From Clostridia bacterium (GTDB lineage: Bacteria; Bacillota; DSM-521; Neomoorellales; SLTJ01), in assembly GCA_014360105.1 (NCBI GenBank), contig JACIYD010000048.1:1-8535 (forward strand): 8,535 nucleotides of DNA. The letters are read 5' to 3'. Made by a program: the position numbers and the translations under genes. The notes below the pieces were generated by a model. It had not been told where the DNA came from and ran no database searches. It saw only the letters and a program-made list of their open reading frames with translations. How positions within the stretch are numbered: the first letter of the stretch is position 1; every line of letters begins with the position of its first letter. Of the stretch, positions 1 through 7,818 are shown piece after piece.

Positions 1-1205
1 TGATGGGGCTGGTTTCGGACGGTGGCGTCCACAGCCACCTCGACCACGTCTTCGGGCTCCTGGACCTGGCCGGGCGGCATGGGCTCAAGCGGGTTTTCCT
101 GCATGCCTTCCTGGATGGCCGCGACGTGCCGCCGGCGAGCGCCCTTACCTATCTGGCGCGCCTGGAAGACTACTGCCGCAACGGCGGGGTGGGTCGTCTG
201 GCGACGGTGATGGGCCGCTATTATGCCATGGACCGGGACAAGCGGTGGGAGCGCACGGCGCGGGCCTACAGGGCGCTGGTGTACGGCGAAGGCGAACGGG
301 CCAGGGACTTCCGCGAGGGCGTGGAGCGCTCATATGCCCGGGGCGTTACGGACGAGTTCGTTGCCCCGCTCGTCCTGGAAGACGAGGCCCAGCGTCCCGT
401 GGCGACGGTGCGTTCGGGCGACGCGGTTATCTTCTTCAATTTCCGGGCCGACCGGGCGCGGCAGCTCACGCGCGCCTTCGTCGACCGGGAGTTCGGCAGT
501 TTCGACCGCGGCAACGCCCACCCCTGCGTTCACTTCGTCTGCCTGACCCAGTACGACGTGACCATCGAGGCGCCGGTCGCCTTTCCGCCGGAGCTGCCGC
601 GGCATACCCTGGGCGAAGTGCTTGCCGCCCACGGCAAAAAGCAACTGCGCATTGCCGAGACGGAGAAGTACGCCCACGTTACCTTCTTCTTCAACGGCGG
701 CGTCGAGGCGCCCAACCCGGGTGAAGACCGCATTCTTATTCCCTCGCCCAAGGTGCCTACTTACGACCGCCAGCCGGCGATGAGCGCCTTCGAGGTGACG
801 GCCGCCGTCCTGGAGCAGATCGAAGCCGACCGCTACGACGTCATCGTGATGAACTATGCCAACCCCGACATGGTAGGCCACACCGGGCAGTTGCAGGCCA
901 CCATCGAAGCCCTGGAGGCGGTGGATACGTGTCTCGGTCGCGTGGTCGAGGCGGTATTGGCCCGCGGCGGGGTGGTGCTCATCACCGGCGATCACGGCAA
1001 TGCGGAAATGATGCTGGAAGAGGACGGCGAACCGCATACGGCACATACGGTGAGTCTGGTGCCCTTTATTCTGGTCAGCGAGGCACACCGCGGCAGGCGC
1101 CTGCGCCCCCGCGGCGCCTTGAGGGACGTGGCACCCACCATTCTGGCCTTGCTCGGCCTGCCGCCGCCGGCCGAGATGACGGGGCAATCTCTCATTCTTT
1201 CTTGA
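1..1205 (+). CDS. gpmI: 2,3-bisphosphoglycerate-independent phosphoglycerate mutase, 5'-truncated by window
   Basis: Interconverts 3- and 2-phosphoglycerate in the cytoplasm (lower glycolysis/gluconeogenesis), a manganese enzyme of the alkaline phosphatase superfamily. The frame is open from the first base; the ATG at 3 is an internal methionine before the conserved GLVSDGGVHSH segment, so about 114 N-terminal residues, including the phospho-accepting serine, lie upstream of the window. Visible motifs in the 400-residue part are DGRDVPP, NPDMVGHTG (D289, H293), TGDHGNAEMM (D330, H331) and H348 in PHTAHT. Their spacing equals that of the metal ligands D403, H407, D444, H445 and H462 of the Geobacillus stearothermophilus enzyme, implying a full length near 514 residues, normal for the family. 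The stop TGA at 1203-1205 lies 12 bases before eno, consistent with one glycolytic operon. No frameshift or missing catalytic residue is seen in the visible part. Confidence 0.97.
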   Translation, partial: MGLVSDGGVHSHLDHVFGLLDLAGRHGLKRVFLHAFLDGRDVPPASALTYLARLEDYCRNGGVGRLATVMGRYYAMDRDKRWERTARAYRALVYGEGERARDFREGVERSYARGVTDEFVAPLVLEDEAQRPVATVRSGDAVIFFNFRADRARQLTRAFVDREFGSFDRGNAHPCVHFVCLTQYDVTIEAPVAFPPELPRHTLGEVLAAHGKKQLRIAETEKYAHVTFFFNGGVEAPNPGEDRILIPSPKVPTYDRQPAMSAFEVTAAVLEQIEADRYDVIVMNYANPDMVGHTGQLQATIEALEAVDTCLGRVVEAVLARGGVVLITGDHGNAEMMLEEDGEPHTAHTVSLVPFILVSEAHRGRRLRPRGALRDVAPTILALLGLPPPAEMTGQSLILS

Positions 1206-2504
<1,299 letters not shown>

Positions 2505-2561
2505 AATCAAAGCCTTTTCTAAAACAAATATCACAATAAGAAGGAGGTAGCGGTAGCACAA

Positions 2562-4763
2562 ATGGCTGGGATTTTCTGGGTGGTCATAGTAGGATGCGCT
2601 GTTGGTATTCTCTTCCCGCTGGCCCTGATAAGCCATATCCTGCGAGCCGACGCCGGAACACCGGCAATGCAGGATGTGAATTCCAGGATTGCAGAGGGTG
2701 CCTGGGCGTTCATCCGTCGGCAGTACTCGACCATCGGCATAACTGCTGTGGTCGTGGCGGTGATAATCGGGCTTATCCTTGGCAAGCTGAGCAGTCCGGC
2801 AGAGTTAGAAATGCTGGGGGTCTCGGCATTCGGCTTAGGTTGGAGAACAGCGCTAGCCTTCCTTGTCGGTGGTCTTTGCTCCTGTGTCTCTGGCATTATA
2901 GGTATGTGGACCGCGGTGAAATCGAATGTGCGCTGTGCTGCGGCTTCACATCGCGGCTTAAACCAAGCTATTAAGATAGCGCTGCGGGGCGGAGCTGTTT
3001 CCGGGTTCTTCATCGTTACTCTGAGCTTGTTAGGGGTAACGGTAATGTTCTTCGCCTACGGGGGAGCGACACACCCGGAAATCGCCCCTCACCTTATCGT
3101 TGCCTTCGGCTTCGGCGCCAGCATGGTGGCCCTCTTCGCACAGCTCGGCGGTGGTATTTACACCAAAGCTGCCGACATGGGGGCAGACCTCGCAGGCAAA
3201 GTTGAAGCCGGAATCCCTGAGGACGACCCTCGAAACGCAGCCGTTATCGCTGACCAGGTTGGCGACAATGTAGGTGACTGTGCCGGGCGTGGTGCCGACC
3301 TGTTTGAGTCCACCGCTGCAGAGAATATCGGTGCCATGATAATCGGTACTGCCTTATATCTCCTCTCTATAAAAGCTGGAATCGCTCCGCAGGTTGCTAT
3401 TGGCTGGGTGCTCTTCCCGCTCGTTATCCGTGCCTGCGGCATAATCGCCAGCATGATTGGCATACTGGCGGTGCACAGTCGCAGTGAAGAAGAGGACCCT
3501 ATGGCCGCTTTGAACCGCGGTTATTATGTGGCACTGGTCCTGTGCGCTGCAGCGACGGTCGGCATCTCTAAAGTAATCTTTGCCCCCTTATGCCAGGGAT
3601 GGCCCTGGCTGATGCTGGCTGGTCTGGTTGGAATCGTAACCAGTGTACTCGTGGTTTATATTACGCAGTATTACACAGAGTCCCGGTTTAAACCAACAAA
3701 AAGCATCGCCGAAGCCTGTCGTACCGGACCGGCGACAACCATTGTCACGGGTATGTCTGTCGGCTTCGAGACCACAATGCCTACGACACTGGTGATTTGC
3801 GCTGCGCTAGGTCTTACTTACTGGTTCGGCATCCTTTCCGGGCTCGATCTTCCCTGGTGGATAAGCGGCGCTTATGGCACTGCAATCGCTACCATGGGCA
3901 TGCTTATGACCTGTCCTTTCATTCTCGCTGAAGACACCTTCGGCCCCATAACTGATAACGCCAATGGCATCAACGAGTTCACTAAAGCTGGCGAGCACAT
4001 AAGAAGGGTCACCGACCACCTAGATGCCGCAGGTAACACGACCAAAGCCCTCACCAAGGGATATGCCATGGTATCTGCAGGGCTGGCTGGTTTCCTGCTC
4101 TTTCAGGCTTACTTTGACAGGGTCTTGCTCTTTCAGGGTAGAGAGGGACAATTGTTCAACGTAAACCTGGTCATCCCCGAGGTTCTAATCGGTGCTGTGC
4201 TGGCTGTTATGATGGTTTTCCTGTTCAGTGCCTGGGCACTCCGGTCGGTGGGCGGTGCGGCAAGTAAAATAATCGAGGAGGTGCGCCGTCAGATTAAAGC
4301 TGACCCCGGGATCTTAGCTGGCACCTCCCGACCAGACTATGCCAGGGCTGTCGATATCACCACAAGAGCAGCATTGAAGGGAATGATTGCCCCTGGGTTG
4401 CTTCCTGTGCTCTTGCCAGTGGCAATTGGCGTCATCTTCGCTCAGCTCAGGATAAGCGGCTTCAACGCTCCGGCAGCGGTCGGTTCGTTCTTAATGGTAG
4501 GGACCTTTTCCGCCATCCTTTTGGCCTCTTTTATGAACAACGGGGGTGGCGCCTGGGACAATGCCAAGAAATACATCGAGGACGGCCAGCTCAGAGACGA
4601 AGCGGGAAACGTCCTTCCCAAGGGTTCACCCGCACATGCCGCTGGAGTGGTTGGCGACACAGTTGGCGACCCGTTAAAAGACACGGTGGGGCCATCTCTC
4701 CACATCGTCGCCAAGCTTATAGCCACGGTAACACTTGTGCTCTGTCCTCTGTGGATTATGTAG
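2562..4763 (+). CDS. hppA: Membrane-bound ion-pumping pyrophosphatase, potassium-independent type, probably acquired by transfer
   Basis: Integral membrane enzyme that couples pyrophosphate hydrolysis to ion pumping. At 733 residues it is a normal full-length member and is hydrophobic throughout. Conserved active-site motifs are intact: DMGADLAGKVE (205-215), DQVGDNVGD with D231, D235 and D239, EDTFGPITDNANGI from 457, NNGGGAWDNAKKYIEDG (D666, N667, K670) and GDTVGDPLKD (D699, D703, K706, D707). The motif GNTTKALTKG (491-500) has lysine at 495 and threonine at 498, the pair that characterises potassium-independent proton pumps; potassium-dependent members have GNTTAA and a glycine. Its Shine-Dalgarno AAGGAGGT (2541-2548) lies 13 bases before the ATG, slightly long. 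Hand counts of two 60-base blocks give 53-55% GC (2761-2820, 4381-4440), against 68-75% in blocks of gpmI, eno and rnr; ATA, TTA and GTA codons are common. A relic of another hppA follows the stop, so this copy probably replaced a resident gene. The pumped ion is inferred, not shown. Confidence 0.96.
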   Translation: MAGIFWVVIVGCAVGILFPLALISHILRADAGTPAMQDVNSRIAEGAWAFIRRQYSTIGITAVVVAVIIGLILGKLSSPAELEMLGVSAFGLGWRTALAFLVGGLCSCVSGIIGMWTAVKSNVRCAAASHRGLNQAIKIALRGGAVSGFFIVTLSLLGVTVMFFAYGGATHPEIAPHLIVAFGFGASMVALFAQLGGGIYTKAADMGADLAGKVEAGIPEDDPRNAAVIADQVGDNVGDCAGRGADLFESTAAENIGAMIIGTALYLLSIKAGIAPQVAIGWVLFPLVIRACGIIASMIGILAVHSRSEEEDPMAALNRGYYVALVLCAAATVGISKVIFAPLCQGWPWLMLAGLVGIVTSVLVVYITQYYTESRFKPTKSIAEACRTGPATTIVTGMSVGFETTMPTTLVICAALGLTYWFGILSGLDLPWWISGAYGTAIATMGMLMTCPFILAEDTFGPITDNANGINEFTKAGEHIRRVTDHLDAAGNTTKALTKGYAMVSAGLAGFLLFQAYFDRVLLFQGREGQLFNVNLVIPEVLIGAVLAVMMVFLFSAWALRSVGGAASKIIEEVRRQIKADPGILAGTSRPDYARAVDITTRAALKGMIAPGLLPVLLPVAIGVIFAQLRISGFNAPAAVGSFLMVGTFSAILLASFMNNGGGAWDNAKKYIEDGQLRDEAGNVLPKGSPAHAAGVVGDTVGDPLKDTVGPSLHIVAKLIATVTLVLCPLWIM

Positions 4764-4826
4764 GGACACGTCTTTGTCAAGCTGATCAGCGCCATCACCC
4801 TGGTGCTTGCCGGCCTGTTTATTTAG
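4764..4826 (+). pseudogene. 3' stub of a displaced resident hppA
   Basis: Directly after the TAG of hppA, and in the same frame, 20 codons run to a second TAG (4824-4826) and read G followed by HVFVKLISAITLVLAGLFI. This aligns without gaps to the last residues of the intact gene, HIVAKLIATVTLVLCPLWI (714-732), with 10 of 19 identical and most others conservative. So the final transmembrane helix of a pyrophosphatase is encoded twice in a row by two diverged sequences. The stub uses CTG, ATC, GCC, GGC and ACC, like the GC-rich neighbours, whereas the intact gene uses CTT, ATA, ACG and GTA at equivalent places. I infer the stub is what remains of the original hppA of this locus. It has no start codon or ribosome site. 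Readthrough of the UAG would append it to HppA; nothing seen supports that. Confidence 0.8.
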
Positions 4827-4835
4827 ATGTATAAT
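4807..4835 (+). promoter_or_regulatory. Putative sigma-A promoter for secG and downstream genes
   Basis: A perfect -10 hexamer TATAAT (4830-4835) lies exactly 17 bases after TTGCCG (4807-4812), which matches four of six positions of the -35 consensus TTGACA. Transcription would begin near 4842, giving a leader of about 30 bases before the preferred secG start at 4872. The -35 lies within the hppA stub, which could explain why that stub was kept. The match is by eye only; a TATAAT is notable in such GC-rich sequence. Confidence 0.6.
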
Positions 4836-4856
4836 CATGCGGGAAATGTGCAGGCG

Positions 4857-4865
4857 AAAGGCGGG
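4857..4865 (+). promoter_or_regulatory. Shine-Dalgarno deciding the secG start
   Basis: AAAGGCGGG precedes the TTG at 4872 by 6 bases. The longer reading from ATG 4827 has no Shine-Dalgarno; that ATG abuts the stub's stop codon and lies upstream of the -10 box, so it would not be in a transcript from the promoter described here. This favours the TTG start. Confidence 0.55.
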
Positions 4866-4871
4866 AAAGCG

Positions 4872-5096
4872 TTGCATACCTTGCTTCTCGTGCTTCATGT
4901 CTTTTTCTGTCTGGCCTTAATTGCCGTCGTCCTCCTGCAATCGGGCCGCAGTTTCGGGCTCTCCGGTGCCATTGCGGGCGGGGCACAGGCCTTTTTTGGG
5001 AAAAAGAAAGGTCTTGATGACTTGCTGGCCAACGTCACCCGCTATCTCGGCATCGGCTTTTTTGCGACGGCACTGCTTTTGAGCATTCTTTTCTAG
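4872..5096 (+). CDS. secG: Protein translocase subunit SecG
   Basis: Small inner-membrane partner of SecY and SecE that assists SecA-driven protein export. Starting at TTG 4872 gives 74 residues, matching the usual 73-77 of Gram-positive SecG. There are two hydrophobic helices, roughly residues 2-22 (LLLVLHVFFCLALIAVVLL) and 56-73, joined by the conserved cytoplasmic loop that contains LLQSG, GLSGAIAGGAQAFFGKKKG and a short amphipathic stretch. Starting at ATG 4827 would add a charged, unconserved 15-residue leader; a GTG at 4848 is a third option but has only a weak ribosome site. It stands between the replaced hppA with its stub and a terminator-like hairpin, so it may be transcribed largely alone from the TATAAT promoter, with readthrough into the thioesterase, rnr and smpB. 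Codon use returns to the GC-rich host style. Confidence 0.93.
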   Translation: MHTLLLVLHVFFCLALIAVVLLQSGRSFGLSGAIAGGAQAFFGKKKGLDDLLANVTRYLGIGFFATALLLSILF

Positions 5097-5152
5097 TGCT
5101 TGGATACCGGAGGCGCGGTGGGGCCGGGGGTGTGCAGCACATCTCAAGCACT
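5095..5152 (+). other. Alternative RNA stem overlapping the secG stop codon
   Basis: AGTGCTTG (5095-5102, sharing the last two bases of secG's TAG) is a perfect 8-base reverse complement of CAAGCACT (5145-5152). The arms enclose 42 bases, which also contain the small palindrome TGTGCAGCACA (5131-5141). This stem crosses the terminator-like stem at 5116-5166, so the two either exclude each other or form a pseudoknot. No known riboswitch class is recognised. Confidence 0.4.
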
Positions 5153-5172
5153 CCGCGGCCCTACCGATTTTC
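5116..5172 (+). terminator. Possible intrinsic terminator or attenuator after secG
   Basis: CGGTGGGGCCG (5116-5126) pairs with CGGCCCTACCG (5156-5166) over 11 positions with one G-U pair, and three more pairs can form inside after one mismatch. It is followed by ATTTTCT (5167-5173), a short and imperfect U-tract. The large loop and weak U-run make partial termination more likely than complete. It sits in the 118-base gap before the thioesterase, so it could set the ratio of secG to rnr and smpB transcripts. Confidence 0.45.
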
Positions 5173-5214
5173 TAGTAAGGGGCAAAAGGGGCAATACTGA
5201 TGGAGGTCGGCGAG

Positions 5215-5607
5215 ATGGGCGACAGCGGCTGCTTCGCCTGCGGGGCGCATAACCCCATTGGCCTGCGGCTACGCTTTGAGGTGGACGGCAATCGCTGTTA
5301 CACCAGCTTCGTGCCTGGCGAGGTGCACCAAAGCTTTCGCGGCATCTTTCACGGCGGCCTCATTTGTACCATTTTGGACGAGGTTATGGGGCAGCACCTG
5401 GAACTGTTGGGCTACCGGGCTCTCACGGGACGGCTGGCCGTGCGCTTCAAGAAGCCGATACCCATCGGGCAACCGGTACGCTTTGTCAGTGAGCTCATCA
5501 ACCGCCGGCACCGTCTTTTCCAGATGCAGGCCTGGGCGGAACTGCCGGATGGGCGGGTGGCCGCGGAAGCAAAGGCGGAAATGATGCTTCAGGAAAGCGA
5601 GGTATAG
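5215..5607 (+). CDS. PaaI-type hotdog-fold thioesterase of unknown substrate
   Basis: A single-domain hotdog-fold protein, probably a cytoplasmic acyl-CoA thioesterase; the physiological substrate cannot be told from sequence. From ATG 5215 it has 130 residues. Near the N-terminus is CFACGAHNPIGLRLRF (from C6), the CFxCG-xxNPxGL pattern typical of this subgroup. The active-site region is GIFHGGLICTILDEVMG, with H46-G47-G48 at the start of the central helix and D55-E56 on it; the acidic residue is the usual catalytic base. The rest alternates in the strands expected of the fold (LAVRFKKPIPIG, then VSELINRR). I chose ATG 5215 because GGAGGT at 5202-5207 lies 7 bases before it; ATG 5200 (five residues longer) has a poorer AAAAGGGG site 8 bases upstream and remains possible. 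The stop is 11 bases before rnr, so the two are probably co-transcribed. No functional link with RNase R is known to me. Confidence 0.88.
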   Translation: MGDSGCFACGAHNPIGLRLRFEVDGNRCYTSFVPGEVHQSFRGIFHGGLICTILDEVMGQHLELLGYRALTGRLAVRFKKPIPIGQPVRFVSELINRRHRLFQMQAWAELPDGRVAAEAKAEMMLQESEV

Positions 5608-5618
5608 AAACAGGGCCG

Positions 5619-7724
5619 GTGATCAGCAAGCAGGAAATCTTAAGTTACCTCGAGGAAGAGGCAGAGCGGCCGCTTGCGGCGGCGGAGCTGGCGGACCGGT
5701 TGAAGGTGCGCGACCTGCCCCATCTGCTTGCGCTCTTGAGGCAGTTGGAGGAAGAGGGCCGGGTGGTGGTCACCCGGCGTCGTGGTTATACAGCGGCGCG
5801 CAAAGTGGGCCTGGTGGTGGGCCGGGTGGAAGCTTCGCCGCGCGGCTTTGCCTTTGTCGTGCCGGACGGTGGCGGAGAAGATATCTTTATCCTGGAAGGC
5901 GATCTTGCCGGCGCGCTCCACGGGGATCTGGTCCTGGTACGGCTGCTGGAACGCACTGCGGGGCGCCGGCCCCAGGGAACGGTCGTGCGGGTGCTGCGGC
6001 GCGGCCGGCGCCGGCTGCTGGGCACCGTGGTGGAAAGGCGCCGGCGCTACGCCTACGTCCGGCCGGAGGAGAGACGGGTCGGGCGCACGGTGCTTGTGCC
6101 GGCGGAAAAACTGGCCCGGGCACGGTTACAGGATAAAGTAATTGTGGAAATCACACGCTGGCCGGAGGGGCGGGGCGACCTGGAGGGAAGGGTGGCCGAA
6201 GTGATCGGCCCGGCCGGAGACCCGGCGACGGCCATCCGGGCCCTCATCCGCGCCTACGAACTGCCGGAGGAGTTCGGCCGGCAGGCACGGCGCGAGGCGG
6301 CACGCCTGCCCCAGGAGGTGGTGGCAGAGGCGATGGCCGGCCGGCGGGATCTGCGCTCCTGGCGCCTGGTAACCATCGACCCGGCCGACGCCAGGGATCT
6401 GGACGACGCCGTTTCCCTGTCTCCGACTGCGGCGGGCGGCTACCTCCTCGGCGTACACATCGCAGACGTTGCCTCTTACGTCCCGCCCAATAGCGCCCTC
6501 GACCGTGAGGCGCGGCGACGTGGCACCAGCGTTTACCTGCCCGACCGCGTACTGCCCATGCTACCCCCCGAGTTAAGCAACGGTATTTGCAGCTTGAACG
6601 CGGGCGAAGACCGGCTGGCCGTTTCCGTGCTCATGGAGCTCGACCGGGAAGGGCGGCTGGGGCGCTACGACTTATGCCGCTCGGTCGTTCGGGTGGCGCG
6701 GCGCCTTACTTACGAGGAGGTTCAGGGCTTGCTGGAGGGGGCCGGCGCGGCGGAGCGCCGCGAATACGGTGCCCTTTTACAGGATCTTACCCACATGGGC
6801 GAGCTGGCGACGGTGCTACGGCAGGGCCGGCAGCGCCAAGGCGCTCTGGAGTTCAACTTACCGGAAGTGAAGGTGGAGCTGGACGCGCGGGGGCGGGCCG
6901 TGGGCCTGAGGAAGGTGGAGCACACTCTAGCACACCAAATCATCGAGGAATTCATGATCCTGGCCAACCGTGTGGTGGCCGAACACCTTCATTGGCTGGA
7001 GGCGCCCTTGCTCTACCGCGTGCACGAGCGGCCGAACGCCGCAGCCATTGAGCAGCTCAACGAAATCCTGGAGCCTTTGGGTTACCGCCTGCGGCGCCAG
7101 CAGGCGCTCGAAGCCGGCCAAATCCAGCGCCTATTGCAGCGGGCCGCAGGGCGGCCGGAGGAAAGGCTGGTTCATAGTGCCGTCCTGCGGGCGATGGAGC
7201 ACGCCCGCTACAGCCCGCGTCCTCTGGGACATTTCGGCTTGGCCACCGACCTTTACTGTCATTTCACCTCGCCCATCAGGCGCTACCCGGACCTCCTGGT
7301 GCACCGGGTGCTGGGCTCTTTTTTAAACGGGGGCATGACTCCGGAAGAGCGGGCGGCACTGGCCGCCCGGCTGGAGGTGGAAGGCGAGCATACCTCGGCG
7401 CGGGAGCGGGTGGCAGAAGAGGTGGAGCGGGCGGCGCTAGAAATCAAGAAGGCGGAGTATATGGCGGGCTTTGTCGGCGAAGTCTTCCCCGGAATCGTGG
7501 CCGGAGTGACCGCCTATGGCCTGTTCGTCGAGCTGGAAAATACGGTTCAAGGGTTGGTACGCCTTAGCACCCTGGACGACGATTATTACGAGTTTGTGCC
7601 CGAGCGGCTCTGGCTGGTGGGGCGGCGGACGAAAAAGGTTTACCGCATCGGGCAGCCGGTAACCGTCTGCGTTACGCGGGTCGAGCCGGAGGCGCGCCAG
7701 ATCGATATGGAACTGGTGCCGTGA
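5619..7724 (+). CDS. rnr: Ribonuclease R (RNB-family 3'-5' exoribonuclease)
   Basis: Processive 3'-5' exoribonuclease that degrades structured RNA and, in well-studied bacteria, clears mRNAs released by tmRNA/SmpB trans-translation. The domains are complete: an N-terminal winged-helix region (about 1-62, ISKQEILSYLEEEAERPLA), two cold-shock/OB domains (about 64-115 and 130-195), the RNB catalytic domain (about 245-570) and a C-terminal S1 domain (about 617-700). TIDPADARDLDDAV supplies the magnesium-binding acidic residues D254, D260, D262 and D263, spaced like D272, D278, D280 and D281 of E. coli RNase R. HFTSPIRRYPDLLVHR is the second RNB signature. At 701 residues it is shorter than the E. 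coli (813) and B. subtilis (779) enzymes and ends at the S1 domain without a lysine-rich tail. The start is GTG 5619 with only a weak AGGG (5612-5615) ribosome site, suggesting translational coupling to the thioesterase ending 11 bases upstream. The winged helix favours RNase R over RNase II. Confidence 0.96.
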   Translation: MISKQEILSYLEEEAERPLAAAELADRLKVRDLPHLLALLRQLEEEGRVVVTRRRGYTAARKVGLVVGRVEASPRGFAFVVPDGGGEDIFILEGDLAGALHGDLVLVRLLERTAGRRPQGTVVRVLRRGRRRLLGTVVERRRRYAYVRPEERRVGRTVLVPAEKLARARLQDKVIVEITRWPEGRGDLEGRVAEVIGPAGDPATAIRALIRAYELPEEFGRQARREAARLPQEVVAEAMAGRRDLRSWRLVTIDPADARDLDDAVSLSPTAAGGYLLGVHIADVASYVPPNSALDREARRRGTSVYLPDRVLPMLPPELSNGICSLNAGEDRLAVSVLMELDREGRLGRYDLCRSVVRVARRLTYEEVQGLLEGAGAAERREYGALLQDLTHMGELATVLRQGRQRQGALEFNLPEVKVELDARGRAVGLRKVEHTLAHQIIEEFMILANRVVAEHLHWLEAPLLYRVHERPNAAAIEQLNEILEPLGYRLRRQQALEAGQIQRLLQRAAGRPEERLVHSAVLRAMEHARYSPRPLGHFGLATDLYCHFTSPIRRYPDLLVHRVLGSFLNGGMTPEERAALAARLEVEGEHTSARERVAEEVERAALEIKKAEYMAGFVGEVFPGIVAGVTAYGLFVELENTVQGLVRLSTLDDDYYEFVPERLWLVGRRTKKVYRIGQPVTVCVTRVEPEARQIDMELVP

Positions 7725-7764
7725 GGCCGCAACATGCGCCTGACCGCAAACTGGCATTCCGTGG

Positions 7765-7804
7765 GACCGGCACGAAGCCAGCGGCCCTCACAAGGGGCCC
7801 GGTC
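7765..7804 (+). other. Nested hairpin abutting the smpB Shine-Dalgarno
   Basis: In the 94-base rnr-smpB gap, GACCGG (7765-7770) is the reverse complement of CCGGTC (7799-7804), and inside it GGCCC (7783-7787) can pair with GGGCC (7795-7799), sharing one base with the outer arm. The structure ends immediately before AAGGAGG (7805-7811), so it could shape access to the smpB ribosome site. There is no U-tract, so it is not a classical terminator. Such pairings arise by chance in GC-rich sequence. Confidence 0.3.
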
Positions 7805-7818
7805 AAGGAGGGTGTCTC

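Noticed and set aside
2505..2561. Separate promoter for hppA in the AT-rich leader
   Set aside because: Several A/T runs exist, but no -35/-10 pair with proper spacing stood out; only the AAGGAGGT ribosome site is clear.
4761..4826. Programmed readthrough of the hppA UAG to add the 20-residue extension
   Set aside because: The extension duplicates the final helix just completed, uses different codons, and no readthrough context is evident; a relic of a replaced gene explains it better.
5097..5199. tRNA or known riboswitch in the secG-thioesterase gap
   Set aside because: No GTTCRA-type T-loop, acceptor stem or CCA end, and none of the conserved cores of common riboswitches; only generic stems are present.
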